Counted from the first letter of the stretch, positions 18,679-28,292 are shown. The stretch is 64,000 nt of DNA from Desulfobacca sp. (GCA_020725545.1 DYEV01000026.1:62001-126000), one strand, 5' to 3'. Translations and numbers: made by a program. Notes: generated by a model not told the origin, from the sequence alone.

Positions 18679-19944
18679 CTAAAGGACTTTTGCAATAACC
18701 TGATAGATATCTCCGAGGAGGTCGCCGGCCCGTTCGATGACCCCACCCAGATCCCGGCGGGATTTTTTCAGTTCATAAGCATAGATGGTGGTTCCCTGCT
18801 GGCGCAGGTACTCCAAAGCCGTGGTCAACTCCAGGGGATGACTGCCGGTCTGGCGCACTTGGTCGAGGGCGGCGAAGATCTCTGGGGGAAGGAAATAACG
18901 CCCCACAATGGAGCGGGTTGTCTCGGCTCCCAGGATGGGATGCGACAGAGGCGGTTTTTCCAGGAGCTCTTCTACGTGGAACAGCCGGGGGCTGCCGACA
19001 GCCGCTCCCAAACGAACGACGCCGCCCAAGGGCAGCCGGCTCCTGGGCACCACCTCCACGGCGATGAGGGGGACAGCCGGTAAGTCCTGGACAGCCCGGC
19101 GCATGTGCTGCAGCTCCCGGGGCATGGTGCCGGAAGAACGGTGATCCACCATTTCATCGGGCAAGAGAACCAGGAAGATTTCCTGACCCACCCAATCAGC
19201 AGCTCGGAAGACGGCGTCTCCCAGGCCCAGAGGCGTTGGCTGCAGGCAAAAATCCACCTGATAGCGGGGCGTGGCGGCCATGCTCAAAGCTGTCTGCAGC
19301 GGTCGGTAAAGAGCTTCTTCGGTGCCGGGCGCCAAGACCAGCATAAACTGGTAGACCCCCACAGCTGCGGCTTCTGCCATGCTCTGCAAGAGCAGGCGCT
19401 GCATAATGTGGGTTGCCAACAGACGGTGCTGACCGCCGGCCGCCGGGATAATGGCCCGATTGACAGGAGTGGCCAGATAGTCAGTTACCAGATCCAGGGT
19501 GGCGGCCACCATAGCCGCAGCCTGTTGGTGACGCTCAGGAGAGGCGGCCAGGTTTTTGAGGAGACGTCGGAGGCTCTGTTCGTCCAAACCGATGGCTGCC
19601 AGGGCTTCCCAGAGCGCCAGTTGATCAGCACCCAATGGTTGGCCGCCGGTCCCGCCGGGGACGGTCCCCGCTGCCACCCGAGCCGCGCTCAGTCCTGACA
19701 ACAGCGGCATAGGGGCAAGATCACAGGCAGCCAACCAAACGTCCAACTCCGGTCCACAGATCCCCAGACTAGCTGCCAATTTCAGCACGGTGCCCCGCCG
19801 GGGTCGGCGTTCGCCGCTTTCCAGACGGTTAATGTAACTGACGTCCAGACCGACCCGCTGCGCCAGGGCACGTTGGCTGAGACCGACGGCTTCCCGGGAT
19901 TGGCGCACGAGATGGCCGAATGGTGATCTGCTGACTTTCTCCAT
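18679..19944 (-). CDS. XRE-family HTH protein fused to a GalU-like nucleotidyltransferase domain (probable pseudoenzyme regulator)
   Basis: N-term SREAVGLSQRALAQRVGLDVSYINRLESGERRPRRGTVLKLA (HTH_XRE); C-term NRAIIPAAGGQHRLL...GLGDAVFRAADWVGQEIFLVLLPDEMV...EKPPLSHPI..SIVGRYFLPPEIFAALDQ...LELTTALEYL aligns by eye with GalU. Confidence 0.75.
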   Translation of the reverse strand: MEKVSRSPFGHLVRQSREAVGLSQRALAQRVGLDVSYINRLESGERRPRRGTVLKLAASLGICGPELDVWLAACDLAPMPLLSGLSAARVAAGTVPGGTGGQPLGADQLALWEALAAIGLDEQSLRRLLKNLAASPERHQQAAAMVAATLDLVTDYLATPVNRAIIPAAGGQHRLLATHIMQRLLLQSMAEAAAVGVYQFMLVLAPGTEEALYRPLQTALSMAATPRYQVDFCLQPTPLGLGDAVFRAADWVGQEIFLVLLPDEMVDHRSSGTMPRELQHMRRAVQDLPAVPLIAVEVVPRSRLPLGGVVRLGAAVGSPRLFHVEELLEKPPLSHPILGAETTRSIVGRYFLPPEIFAALDQVRQTGSHPLELTTALEYLRQQGTTIYAYELKKSRRDLGGVIERAGDLLGDIYQVIAKVL

Positions 19945-19965
19945 GAGGATTTACCCCCGGAACCA

Positions 19966-20655
19966 TCAACACTGGTGCCGCAGATAGTTAAGGAGAATAT
20001 CGGGGGCGTTGCTGCCGATATAATCCAGTTCCAGTGGTAGCAGCGGCAAGAGGTCAGCCACGGTATCGATATTCCAGACAGCTAACTGCAGCCCGGCCTG
20101 GCGTGCCAGGTGGACCAGAGACGGGGTCACGTATTGGTAGTTGAGCACCAAGGCCTCAGCCCCGGCATTGTGGGCCAACGCGGCCGGATCCACCGGACAC
20201 CCCACAAAGAGAACCCCGGTGCGCAGGCGGGGGTCCAGACGGCGCAGTTCTTTTACGGCCGGATGCCAAAAAGAAATAACATGGGCTTCATCAAAAAGAG
20301 CCCGGCTGGCAAAAAAAGCCGCCAATGGCGCCGTGGCTTGGGGATCCTTCATCTCCACAAAAAGGTGGACGCGGTGGCGCACCAGCTCCACTACTTCCTC
20401 CAGACTGGGCAAAGTTTCGCCCAAGCCGGCGTCCAGACGACGCAACTCCGCCCAGGTGAGGTCGGCCACCCGACCGGTACCGTTGGTAGTCCGGTCCACA
20501 GTGGCGTCGTGGATGACCACCAACTGACCGTCACGGCTCAGATGGACGTCTATTTCCACGGCCTGAACCCCCATCGCCAAGGCCCGGCGGATGGAACGCA
20601 GGGTGTTTTCCGGCTCATAGGCCTTGGCCCCCCGATGCCCCATGATCTTCGGCAT
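19966..20655 (-). CDS. Glycerophosphodiester phosphodiesterase
   Basis: IMGHRGAKAYEPENTLRSIRRALAMGVQAVEIDVHLSRDGQLVVIHDATVDRTTNGTG. Confidence 0.95.
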   Translation of the reverse strand: MPKIMGHRGAKAYEPENTLRSIRRALAMGVQAVEIDVHLSRDGQLVVIHDATVDRTTNGTGRVADLTWAELRRLDAGLGETLPSLEEVVELVRHRVHLFVEMKDPQATAPLAAFFASRALFDEAHVISFWHPAVKELRRLDPRLRTGVLFVGCPVDPAALAHNAGAEALVLNYQYVTPSLVHLARQAGLQLAVWNIDTVADLLPLLPLELDYIGSNAPDILLNYLRHQC

Positions 20656-21003
20656 AAAAACCTCACCGTGTCAAACTGGCCTCTGGCCGCCCAAAACTGC
20701 CGACCACGGAGCGGCGCCTTTTTGCAATTTTGGAATATTTTTTTATTATACCCGAATTCTCCAGAGGTTGCAGCTTCCCCGAAATACAGCCTCGGATCAT
20801 GCGGCCAAGAAAAAAGTTCCTGAAACTGGCCTTGCAAGAGGCAGGTCAGTTTGCTAACTGGAACTAATTGAAATTTTATCTATTATTTATGTCATCAGAA
20901 TGAAAAATTTATTTACAGGGGGAATGACTTTAGGTATAAAAAGATCACTATGGCTTAAATAATATTGAAATTCCGGTTAACTCGGTGTTGCAAGGAGGCA
21001 ACC

Positions 21004-22092
21004 ATGTCAACGATCAGGACGGATCGCCGAAGTTTGCCGCAAGAAAGATTGCCTCAGAGCGACGGGCAACGAAGAAAGCCACTGACCCAAAAGGTGAGCG
21101 GTAGCTCGCCAGCCCCCTGGCTGACCCTCAAAAAGCCGATCCTCACTCAAGACCCCCGTTTTCAAAAACTTCTCCAACTCATTCCTTTATATGCCCGCAC
21201 GGATTTGCCGGTATTAATTACCGGGGAGCCTGGCACGGGCAAGGAGTTGGTGGCCGAAGCCCTCTGGGCCCATAGTCCGCAGCAGGGCGGCGATCTTGTC
21301 AAGCTGAACTGCGCCGCCTTGGTGGAATCGGTGGCCAACAGTGAACTATTCGGCCATGTACGCGGTGCTTTTACCGATGCCCATCGCGGCAAAAAGGGGA
21401 AGTTTGAACTGGCCCATCAGGGTACGCTGTTTCTGGATGAAATTGGCGACCTGCCGTTAGCGGTCCAACCCCGGTTGTTGCGGGCCGTGGAATTGGGGGA
21501 GATTGAGCCGCTGGGCAGCGAAAGCACGCTGACTGTGGAAGTCCGACTTATCGCGGCCACCAACCAGGATCTGCGGCAACTCATCGCCCAAGGCCGCTTC
21601 CGGCGGGATCTGTATGATCGTCTCAGTACCCTCCTGCTCCACCTGCCGCCGCTGCGAGAGCGTCCGGCGGATATTTTGTTGTTAGCCACCTACTTTGCCA
21701 CCCAGACCGCCCAGGAGTATGGTTTGGGACCGGTGTATCTGACCGGTTCGGTGGAAAAAAAACTCTTGGCCTATCCCTGGCCAGGAAATGTCCGGGAATT
21801 AAAAAATGTCATCGCCCGAGCCGTTTTGCTGCGAGAGGATGTTGCCGTCGAAGAAGTCCATTTGGAGAATGATGAGATCATCGCTGATACCGGAAAAGGC
21901 TGCGAGGGAAACGCCGTTGCCACTTTACCGACCAGACCGCCGGAGTCCGACCTGCGGGATTTGCTCCGCTCGGAACATGGTAATATTACAGCCATTTCCC
22001 GGAGATTGCGGGTGTGTACCAAGACCATCTACCGCTGGCTGAAACACTATAAAATTGAGCCGGAACACTTCCGGCAGGTCAGCGGCCTTTAA
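21004..22092 (+). CDS. Sigma-54 interacting AAA+ regulator lacking a receiver domain; variant GAFTDA loop
   Basis: GEPGTGKELVAEAL, ELFGHVRGAFTDAHRGKKGKFELAHQGTLFLDEIGDLPL, C-terminal Fis-like HTH (ITAISRRLRVCTKTIYRWLKHY). Confidence 0.88.
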   Translation: MSTIRTDRRSLPQERLPQSDGQRRKPLTQKVSGSSPAPWLTLKKPILTQDPRFQKLLQLIPLYARTDLPVLITGEPGTGKELVAEALWAHSPQQGGDLVKLNCAALVESVANSELFGHVRGAFTDAHRGKKGKFELAHQGTLFLDEIGDLPLAVQPRLLRAVELGEIEPLGSESTLTVEVRLIAATNQDLRQLIAQGRFRRDLYDRLSTLLLHLPPLRERPADILLLATYFATQTAQEYGLGPVYLTGSVEKKLLAYPWPGNVRELKNVIARAVLLREDVAVEEVHLENDEIIADTGKGCEGNAVATLPTRPPESDLRDLLRSEHGNITAISRRLRVCTKTIYRWLKHYKIEPEHFRQVSGL

Positions 22093-22164
22093 CATGGCTG
22101 GCGTATGGGTGGCCGTGACCGGCTTGGTGAGAATCTGGCGGGAAGAGTTTGACTTATGAGAAGC

Positions 22165-22288
22165 TGTTGCAAAACCCTGAAAGCCAATTCCCGGCCATTC
22201 TCTGCGCAGCGAAGATTTTTGGACTTTCCAGGTAGATAGAGATTCTTCACTTCGTCCCGGATGACAAGCAAAGAGGTTTTGCCTCAAC
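22165..22288. repeat. MITE-like palindromic dispersed repeat, copy A
   Basis: GTTGCAAAACCCTGAAAGCC...GCGCAGCGAAGA...TCTTCACTTCGTCCCGGATGACAAG...GGTTTTGCCTCAAC. Confidence 0.75.
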
Positions 22289-22653
22289 GTGTAGACAAAA
22301 TAGGCCAAGCCCAGGGAAATATCGAGAAAATAAAAGGGTCAGTGCTCGCGGCTGACCACAGGTAATGACCATTAGTATCGCATCAGCAAGTCCTGCCTTC
22401 CCTTGCTCCGCTGCTGGGGCAACCGGGTAAGGAGGACAAAAGCTCTGTCGCTGTCCTTCCCGAGTAGTCCCCAAGAACCCCGGAAAGCTGCATTATTTTT
22501 GGGAAGCCCGCTTCGGCCAACGGAGCCGGCTTTTTTGTTTGGGCGTCGACCGGCCGATATATGATTATTGATAACTGAAAAAAAAAGCTTATTTTTAAGA
22601 AAAGACCAGAGATGGTCCGATGGTGCAAAATAATCTAAGCAGGTGAATCCCTT

Positions 22654-22998
22654 ATGAGTTCAAAATGGCAGGCTGTTTCGGCCTTCCTGATCCTGATTCT
22701 GGTCCTGGGCGGAGTCGGCATGGTGGCCAGCAGGTACGCGTTTTCGCATTATGACCGATTATTGAGCGAAACGCCGTCGCAGTCGTATGAGAAGGGCGAA
22801 CCATATCGTCCCGGCATGTCTGAAAAGGATTACAAAAAAATCCGGTTGGCTTTCAATGCCTTTGACCTGGCCGCAGGACTGACCCGGGCGGATTTCGATG
22901 CTATCCCAGCCATTAATACGCACGCCTTGGCGACCCTCTGGCTCTGCGTCGGGGCCGTTTTTTTCCTGCAAAGACCCCGGAAAAACAAGCAAGATTAA
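22654..22998 (+). CDS. Hypothetical protein with two predicted TM helices
   Basis: ORF with hydrophobic N- and C-terminal segments; no family recognised. Confidence 0.5.
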   Translation: MSSKWQAVSAFLILILVLGGVGMVASRYAFSHYDRLLSETPSQSYEKGEPYRPGMSEKDYKKIRLAFNAFDLAAGLTRADFDAIPAINTHALATLWLCVGAVFFLQRPRKNKQD

Positions 22999-23173
22999 AC
23001 TACTGGCCCATTATCCAGAAGTTGCCCCTCGGCTAGGGCAGAATCTGGTGGAAAGTGCCGGGCGGCGCCGCTCTGGGTGGCCCGGCACCTTTGGCGTTTT
23101 TTCACTATACATCTGCTTCGGCAGCCATTATAATGACTTGGCGGCAGAGCGACGGGAGGTGGGAGAGATCGCC

Positions 23174-23323
23174 GTGGCAACTTTCGCAGCCATTCGGCAC
23201 CTGCTCGGGGATGTGGACAAAGCCGGCCTGGACGTTGAGAGGCACAAAGCCTTTATTATTGATCGGGTTCTGAAGTTCGGTACCCCGCCGGAAGTGCCTT
23301 GGCTCCAGGATTGCTTTTCTTGA
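23174..23323 (+). pseudogene. Remnant of a DUF6922-like small protein (antitoxin-side partner of AbiEii-type toxins)
   Basis: LLGDVDKAGLDVERHKAFIIDRVLKFGTPPEVPWLQDCFS in frame of ORF 22898-23323. Confidence 0.45.
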
Positions 23324-23917
23324 TCCGGCGCCTGGCCGCCTCGCCGGAGATTACGGCGCATTTTTACCTAGCCGGCGGCACCGCCCTAGCCCTGCAGTTA
23401 GGGCACCGGCGCAGCGACGACCTGGATTTCTGCAGTCCCGAGCCTTGGCCAGCCGAGTTCCTGGAGCCACTGTTCGTGGGCTGGGGGGGAGCAGTTTGGT
23501 CGCCGAGGCCCGGACGGTGCACGCCAGCATGGCCGGTGGCAGGGTTTCATTATTCCATTATCCCTATCCCCTGGTAACGCCCTGCCTCTTGTGGGACGAA
23601 CTCCGTTTGGCCTTGGTGGCCGAGATCGGCTGTATGAAGGTGATCGCCATCTCCCAACGGGCCGAGAAAAGAGACTTTTTGATCTGAGGGCCGTTTTGCA
23701 GAGGCTGCCGGCGCCGGAGCTGAAAGATCTGCTGGTAGCCCAGTATGGGGCTCGCCGCCTTAATTTTTACCATATCCTGAATTCGTTGATCTATTTTGCG
23801 GAGGCGGAAGAGAGTCCCGATCCGATCAGCCTGACTGGGACATCCTGGGAGGAGGTCAAAGCCTTCTTTCTGGGCTGGAAAAAGGAGCTGTGGCAGGTAC
23901 TGTGTCTGAGCGAGTAG
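23299..23917 (+). pseudogene. Frameshifted AbiEii/AbiGii-type nucleotidyltransferase toxin
   Basis: Coding spread over three ORFs/frames: FYLAGGTALALQLGHRRSDDLDFCSPEPW (23299-23577), ...CLLWDELRLALVAEIGCMKVIAISQRAEKRDF (23445-23687), DLRAVLQRLPAPELKDLLVAQYGARRLNFYHILNSLIYFAEAEESPDP...SWEEVKAFF (23591-23917). Confidence 0.75.
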
Positions 23918-26592
23918 CAGCGGCAGCGGGCCAAGCACCGGCAGGACAGCCGGTGCTGCACATCATCGATATCAGCTCCTATATCTATCGGGCCTATTTT
24001 GCCATCCGGGACCTGTCTACCTCCCGGGGCTTCCCCACCAACGCCATATATGGCGTCACCAATATGCTCCTGAAGGTCCTGCGGGAGCGTCAGCCCACGT
24101 ATTTGGTCCTGACCTTTGATGCCAAGCCGCCCACCTTTCGCCACCGCCTTTATCCCGATTATAAGGCCCAGCGTCCGGGCATGCCCGAGGAGCTGGTCAA
24201 ACAGTTGGCGTATATCCGCCAGATTATTGCGGCTCTGCACCTTCCGACCCTGGAGGTGGAGGGTTACGAGGCCGATGATCTCATTGCCACCCTGACGCGC
24301 CTGGCCCGGGAAGCGGGCCTGACGGTGGAGATCATCTCCGGCGATAAGGACCTGCTGCCGTTGGCCGGGGAGGGAGTGACCATCTGGGACCCCATGCGGG
24401 ATGTAACCTATACCCCGGAGGTCATCCAGGAAAAATTCGGCTTGCCGCCGGCCGCCTTGGTGGACCTGCGGGCACTGACCGGCGATCCCAGCGATAATAT
24501 TCCCGGGGTGCCAGGGATCGGGCCCAAGACGGCCCAGAAGCTCCTGAGGCAATTTTCAACGTTGTCGGCCTTGCTGGCCCATCTGCCCGAGGTGAAAGAG
24601 AAAAAGCTGCGGGAGCGTTTAGCCCACTATCAGGATCAGGCCCGGCTGAGCCGACGTCTCCTGAGCTTGGACGACCAGGTGCCGATACCGGTGGCGGTGA
24701 CGGCTCTGCAGCCCGGCCCCTGGGATCGAGAAAGCCTGGCGGCGCTCTTTGCGGAACTGGAGTTCAGTTCGCTGGCCAAGGAGATCAGCCGGGGCCAGAA
24801 TCACGGCGATTTTCGCGCCGTGACCACTTTGGCCGCTTTACAAGAAGCGGCGGCCGCCATCCGCGCTCAGGGCCGGGTGGCGCTTTGCTGCCACGGCGGT
24901 CCGCAGCATCCCATGTTGGCGGAGCTGGTCGGGGTGGGATTTTCCTGGACGGAGGGGCGGGGTGTTTATGTGCCCATCCAGGGCGACTTACCATCGGAGC
25001 AGATCTGGAAGGTCCTGGGGCCGCTGTGGTCGGACCCGGACATTGTGAAAATGGGGCCTGACCTGAAAAACGCCTGGATCTGGGGGCAGCGGCTGGGTTA
25101 TTCCTTGGCCGGGGACCGGGGCGATATTTTATTGGCTTCCTATCTTCTCAATCCGGTGCGCTATGATCAGACCATTGAGAATGTGGCCCTCCATTATCTT
25201 GGTTCACATCTGGCGGATCCCCGGGAATTGCTGGGTCGACCGACTGCCGCAGCTGACTTGCCGGTGGAGATAGCTGCGGTTTATGTGGGCAGCCGGGCCG
25301 CGGCGGCTTGGCAACTGTGGCCCCGGCTGGAAAAGGAGCTGCAGAGTGCGGGGTTGGCAGCCCTGTATGACGACCTGGAACTGCCGGTGTTGCGGGTGCT
25401 GGCGGCCATGGAATTCAGAGGGATCGGGGTTGACCTGGAGTTCCTGGACCGCGTCGGCCGGGATTTGGAACGGGAAATGGCCATCCTGGAGCAAGAGATC
25501 CACCAATTAGCAGGAGAACCCTTCCTGATCAATTCACCTCAACAGTTGGCCGTCGTTTTATTTGACCGCTTGGGGTTGCCTGTCCAGAAAAAAACCCGGG
25601 GCCGGACCGCGTATTCCACTGACAACGAAGTATTGACGGCCTTGGCTGGGGTACATCCCATTGCGGCCAAAATTATTACCTACCGCACCCTGGGGAAATT
25701 AAAAAGCACTTATGTGGACGGCCTGATGAAGCAATTCAATCCCCAGACCGGCCGCATCCATACCACCTTTGTGCAATCGGCGGCGGCCACGGGGAGGTTG
25801 GCCAGTCGGGATCCGAACCTGCAAAATATTCCGGTGCGGGGGGAACAAGGCTCCCAGATTCGCCAGGCCTTTGTGGCCGGCCCGGGCCAAGTCTTTCTCA
25901 GCGCCGATTATTCCCAGATTGAACTCCGGCTGCTGGCGCATTTTTCCCAAGATCCCATCCTGCTGACGGCATTTCAGGCCGGCGAGGATATTCATCGGCA
26001 GACCGCAGCCGAGGTCTTTGGCCTCCACCCGGAGCTGGTGAGCAGTGAGATGCGGCGCCAGGCCAAAGTCATTAATTTTGGTATTCTTTATGGTATGAGC
26101 GCCTTTGGCCTGGCCAAACAGTTGGGAGTCAGCCAGCGCCTGGCACAAAACTTTATAGATCGCTATTTTGCCCGCCACAGCCGGGTCAAGGCCTATTTGG
26201 AGGAGACTTTGGCCACCGCCCGGCGGGAGGGCTGGGTAACAACGCTGCGGGGGCGGCGCCGGCCCATCCCCCATCTGCATAGTAGCAATCGTTCTCTGCG
26301 GCAGGAGGCGGAGCGCAGCGCCGTCAATACCCCTTTGCAGGGGTCGGCCGCGGATTTGATTAAAGAGGCCATGCTGGCGGTGACGGCACGGCTGCGGGAA
26401 AAAAAAATATCCGGACAGCTGCTGCTCCAGATCCACGACGAACTTCTCCTGGAGGTGCCCCAGGAAGAGCTCGCAGCCACCGCCCGGGAGGTAAAACGGG
26501 CCATGGAAGGCTTGGCCAAGCTTAATGTGCCGTTAATAGTCGATATTTCGGTAGGGAAAAATTGGGGCGAGCTGCAGCGCTGGCGCGGCTAA
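23890..26592 (+). CDS. polA: DNA polymerase I
   Basis: 5'-3' exonuclease N-term, polymerase motifs DYSQIELRLLAHFSQD, RRQAKVINFGILYGMSAFGLA, QIHDELLLEVP. Confidence 0.96.
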   Translation: MAGTVSERVAAAAGQAPAGQPVLHIIDISSYIYRAYFAIRDLSTSRGFPTNAIYGVTNMLLKVLRERQPTYLVLTFDAKPPTFRHRLYPDYKAQRPGMPEELVKQLAYIRQIIAALHLPTLEVEGYEADDLIATLTRLAREAGLTVEIISGDKDLLPLAGEGVTIWDPMRDVTYTPEVIQEKFGLPPAALVDLRALTGDPSDNIPGVPGIGPKTAQKLLRQFSTLSALLAHLPEVKEKKLRERLAHYQDQARLSRRLLSLDDQVPIPVAVTALQPGPWDRESLAALFAELEFSSLAKEISRGQNHGDFRAVTTLAALQEAAAAIRAQGRVALCCHGGPQHPMLAELVGVGFSWTEGRGVYVPIQGDLPSEQIWKVLGPLWSDPDIVKMGPDLKNAWIWGQRLGYSLAGDRGDILLASYLLNPVRYDQTIENVALHYLGSHLADPRELLGRPTAAADLPVEIAAVYVGSRAAAAWQLWPRLEKELQSAGLAALYDDLELPVLRVLAAMEFRGIGVDLEFLDRVGRDLEREMAILEQEIHQLAGEPFLINSPQQLAVVLFDRLGLPVQKKTRGRTAYSTDNEVLTALAGVHPIAAKIITYRTLGKLKSTYVDGLMKQFNPQTGRIHTTFVQSAAATGRLASRDPNLQNIPVRGEQGSQIRQAFVAGPGQVFLSADYSQIELRLLAHFSQDPILLTAFQAGEDIHRQTAAEVFGLHPELVSSEMRRQAKVINFGILYGMSAFGLAKQLGVSQRLAQNFIDRYFARHSRVKAYLEETLATARREGWVTTLRGRRRPIPHLHSSNRSLRQEAERSAVNTPLQGSAADLIKEAMLAVTARLREKKISGQLLLQIHDELLLEVPQEELAATAREVKRAMEGLAKLNVPLIVDISVGKNWGELQRWRG

Positions 26593-26744
26593 CCTCCGGG
26601 AAAAGAGGAGAAAAACCGGAAGGCATTTTTTTTAAAAAAAAATCATGTCGACTGCAATTTTTACTTGATCTTTTGATTGTCTTGTTGTTTAATACCGATA
26701 AATGTGTTCGAGAAACACAATTACTTTGAAAAGGGGGGATAAAG

Positions 26745-27035
26745 ATGAGGAAAGCTTTGGTACGTAAAGGTTTTGCCTTTGCCATTCTCATGGCGTTCGT
26801 CCTCGTCATGGGAGCGGGGTGTTGCGATCCCTGCAAAAAGGCCTTAGAGGACACCAAAGTGTATGCTGACCAAGCAAAAGCTTCGGCTTCTAAGGCTGAA
26901 GCTGCTGCTCGGAACGCTGAAGCCGCAGCTGCCGACTCCAAGGCAGCCGCAGACAGAGCCGAGGCTGCTGCCGACCGGGCTGAAGCCGCTGCCGCAAAAG
27001 CAGAAGCTTGTCTGATGAAGAGGATCCGGAAGTAA
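26745..27035 (+). CDS. Alanine-zipper (Lpp-like) small lipoprotein
   Basis: Signal peptide plus lipobox GAGCC; heptad-like A/K/E/D repeat KAEAAARNAEAAAADSKAAADRAEAAADRAEAAAAKAEA. Confidence 0.7.
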   Translation: MRKALVRKGFAFAILMAFVLVMGAGCCDPCKKALEDTKVYADQAKASASKAEAAARNAEAAAADSKAAADRAEAAADRAEAAAAKAEACLMKRIRK

Positions 27036-27117
27036 GTCTGTGCATGTAAAAGATTAAGTTGACTGGGGGGGATGTACCACAACAAAAGCTGGCTCCTCTC
27101 CGAAAAGGGGGTAATCG

Positions 27118-27474
27118 ATGAGGAAAGCGTTTGTTAGAAAAGGCTCTGCCTTTGCGCTCCTCGCGGTCTTTGCCCTGGTGGTCGGTGTCTCTGGCTGCTG
27201 CCAATCTTACAATGATGAGTGTAAGATGGTAATGGAGCAGGCCAAAGCTGCTGCCGACCGTGCCGCAGTCGCTGCCAACAGCGCTGAGAATGCTGCACAG
27301 GCTGCTAAACAACCGATAGCAAAAGCGCAAGCTGCTGCTAATCGCGCCGAAACGGCTGCAATGCGTGCTGAAAAAGCAGCCGAGGAAGTCTGTGCCGCTA
27401 TGGCATCGGTAAGACCCGTGAGAGTTCTGAAGAAAAAGGTTGTGAAGAAGAAAGTCATCAAGAAGAAAATGTAA
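27118..27474 (+). CDS. Paralogous alanine-zipper lipoprotein with poly-Lys C-terminal tail
   Basis: Same N-terminus (MRKA(L/F)VRKG(F/S)AFA), lipobox VSGCC, Ala-rich coiled region, tail VLKKKVVKKKVIKKKM. Confidence 0.7.
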   Translation: MRKAFVRKGSAFALLAVFALVVGVSGCCQSYNDECKMVMEQAKAAADRAAVAANSAENAAQAAKQPIAKAQAAANRAETAAMRAEKAAEEVCAAMASVRPVRVLKKKVVKKKVIKKKM

Positions 27475-27507
27475 TCTTCTCACAAACGTAGCAATTCTCC
27501 TTTATCA

Positions 27508-27547
27508 GGGGTGTGGCACGGTCGTCAGGCCGCCACACCCTTTTTTT
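27508..27547 (+). terminator. Rho-independent terminator after the lipoprotein pair
   Basis: GGGTGTGGC...GCCACACCC followed by TTTTTTT. Confidence 0.88.
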
Positions 27548-27701
27548 GCTCCCCGGTTTCTCGAGCAGAGGCACAGGGGAAGGGCGGACACAAAAACTTT
27601 TGTCAGACGTTCTGGCAATGCTTGACAGCTATTTCATTTTCCTTATAATTAATATTTTATGTTTGCTTGGTGATCCTCTCCTACCGAGCGCAGATGATTC
27701 T

Positions 27702-28256
27702 ATGAAAAAACAACAGATCTTGGCGGTACCCCTGGAGCGCATCACTTGGGAGGGGCTGGATATCCCCGTGCTCCTGGAGGCAGAATGGTTCGCCCGTTGG
27801 CAGCAGGATGAGCCGAGTTTAGAATTTTCCCTACAGACTCCCGTCCGCGCTACCCTTCATCTGGAGCGGCATGATGGTAATATATTGCTGCAAGGTCAGA
27901 TCCAGGGGGAAGTGGCCTGTACTTGCAGTCGGTGTTTGGATACCTTTGCCCAGCCGGTGGCCACGACCTTCGAGATGCTCATAAAAGTGGGCGGACCGCC
28001 CAAGCTGGAGCCCGAACTGGAGTTGAATGCCGACGATCTGGACGAGGAGTATTGTTCCGGAGACCAGCTGGATCTTGACGCCTTGTTGCGGGAGCAGATT
28101 CTTTTGGCGCTGCCCCTTAAGCCGCTCTGCCGGGAATCCTGCCTGGGGTTATGCCGTCGCTGCGGCGCCAATTTAAACCAGGAGGCCTGCACTTGCCAAC
28201 AGTCAGAAGGGCCGACGACAATGGCGGCCTTGGCCAAATGGAAAAAGAGAGAGTAG
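27702..28256 (+). CDS. yceD: DUF177/YceD family protein
   Basis: ACTCSRCLDTFAQPV, CRESCLGLCRRCGANLNQEACTC; immediately upstream of rpmF. Confidence 0.9.
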   Translation: MKKQQILAVPLERITWEGLDIPVLLEAEWFARWQQDEPSLEFSLQTPVRATLHLERHDGNILLQGQIQGEVACTCSRCLDTFAQPVATTFEMLIKVGGPPKLEPELELNADDLDEEYCSGDQLDLDALLREQILLALPLKPLCRESCLGLCRRCGANLNQEACTCQQSEGPTTMAALAKWKKRE

Positions 28257-28292
28257 TTTGCGGTTAAGATTTGCACAAGAGGAGTAACTATC

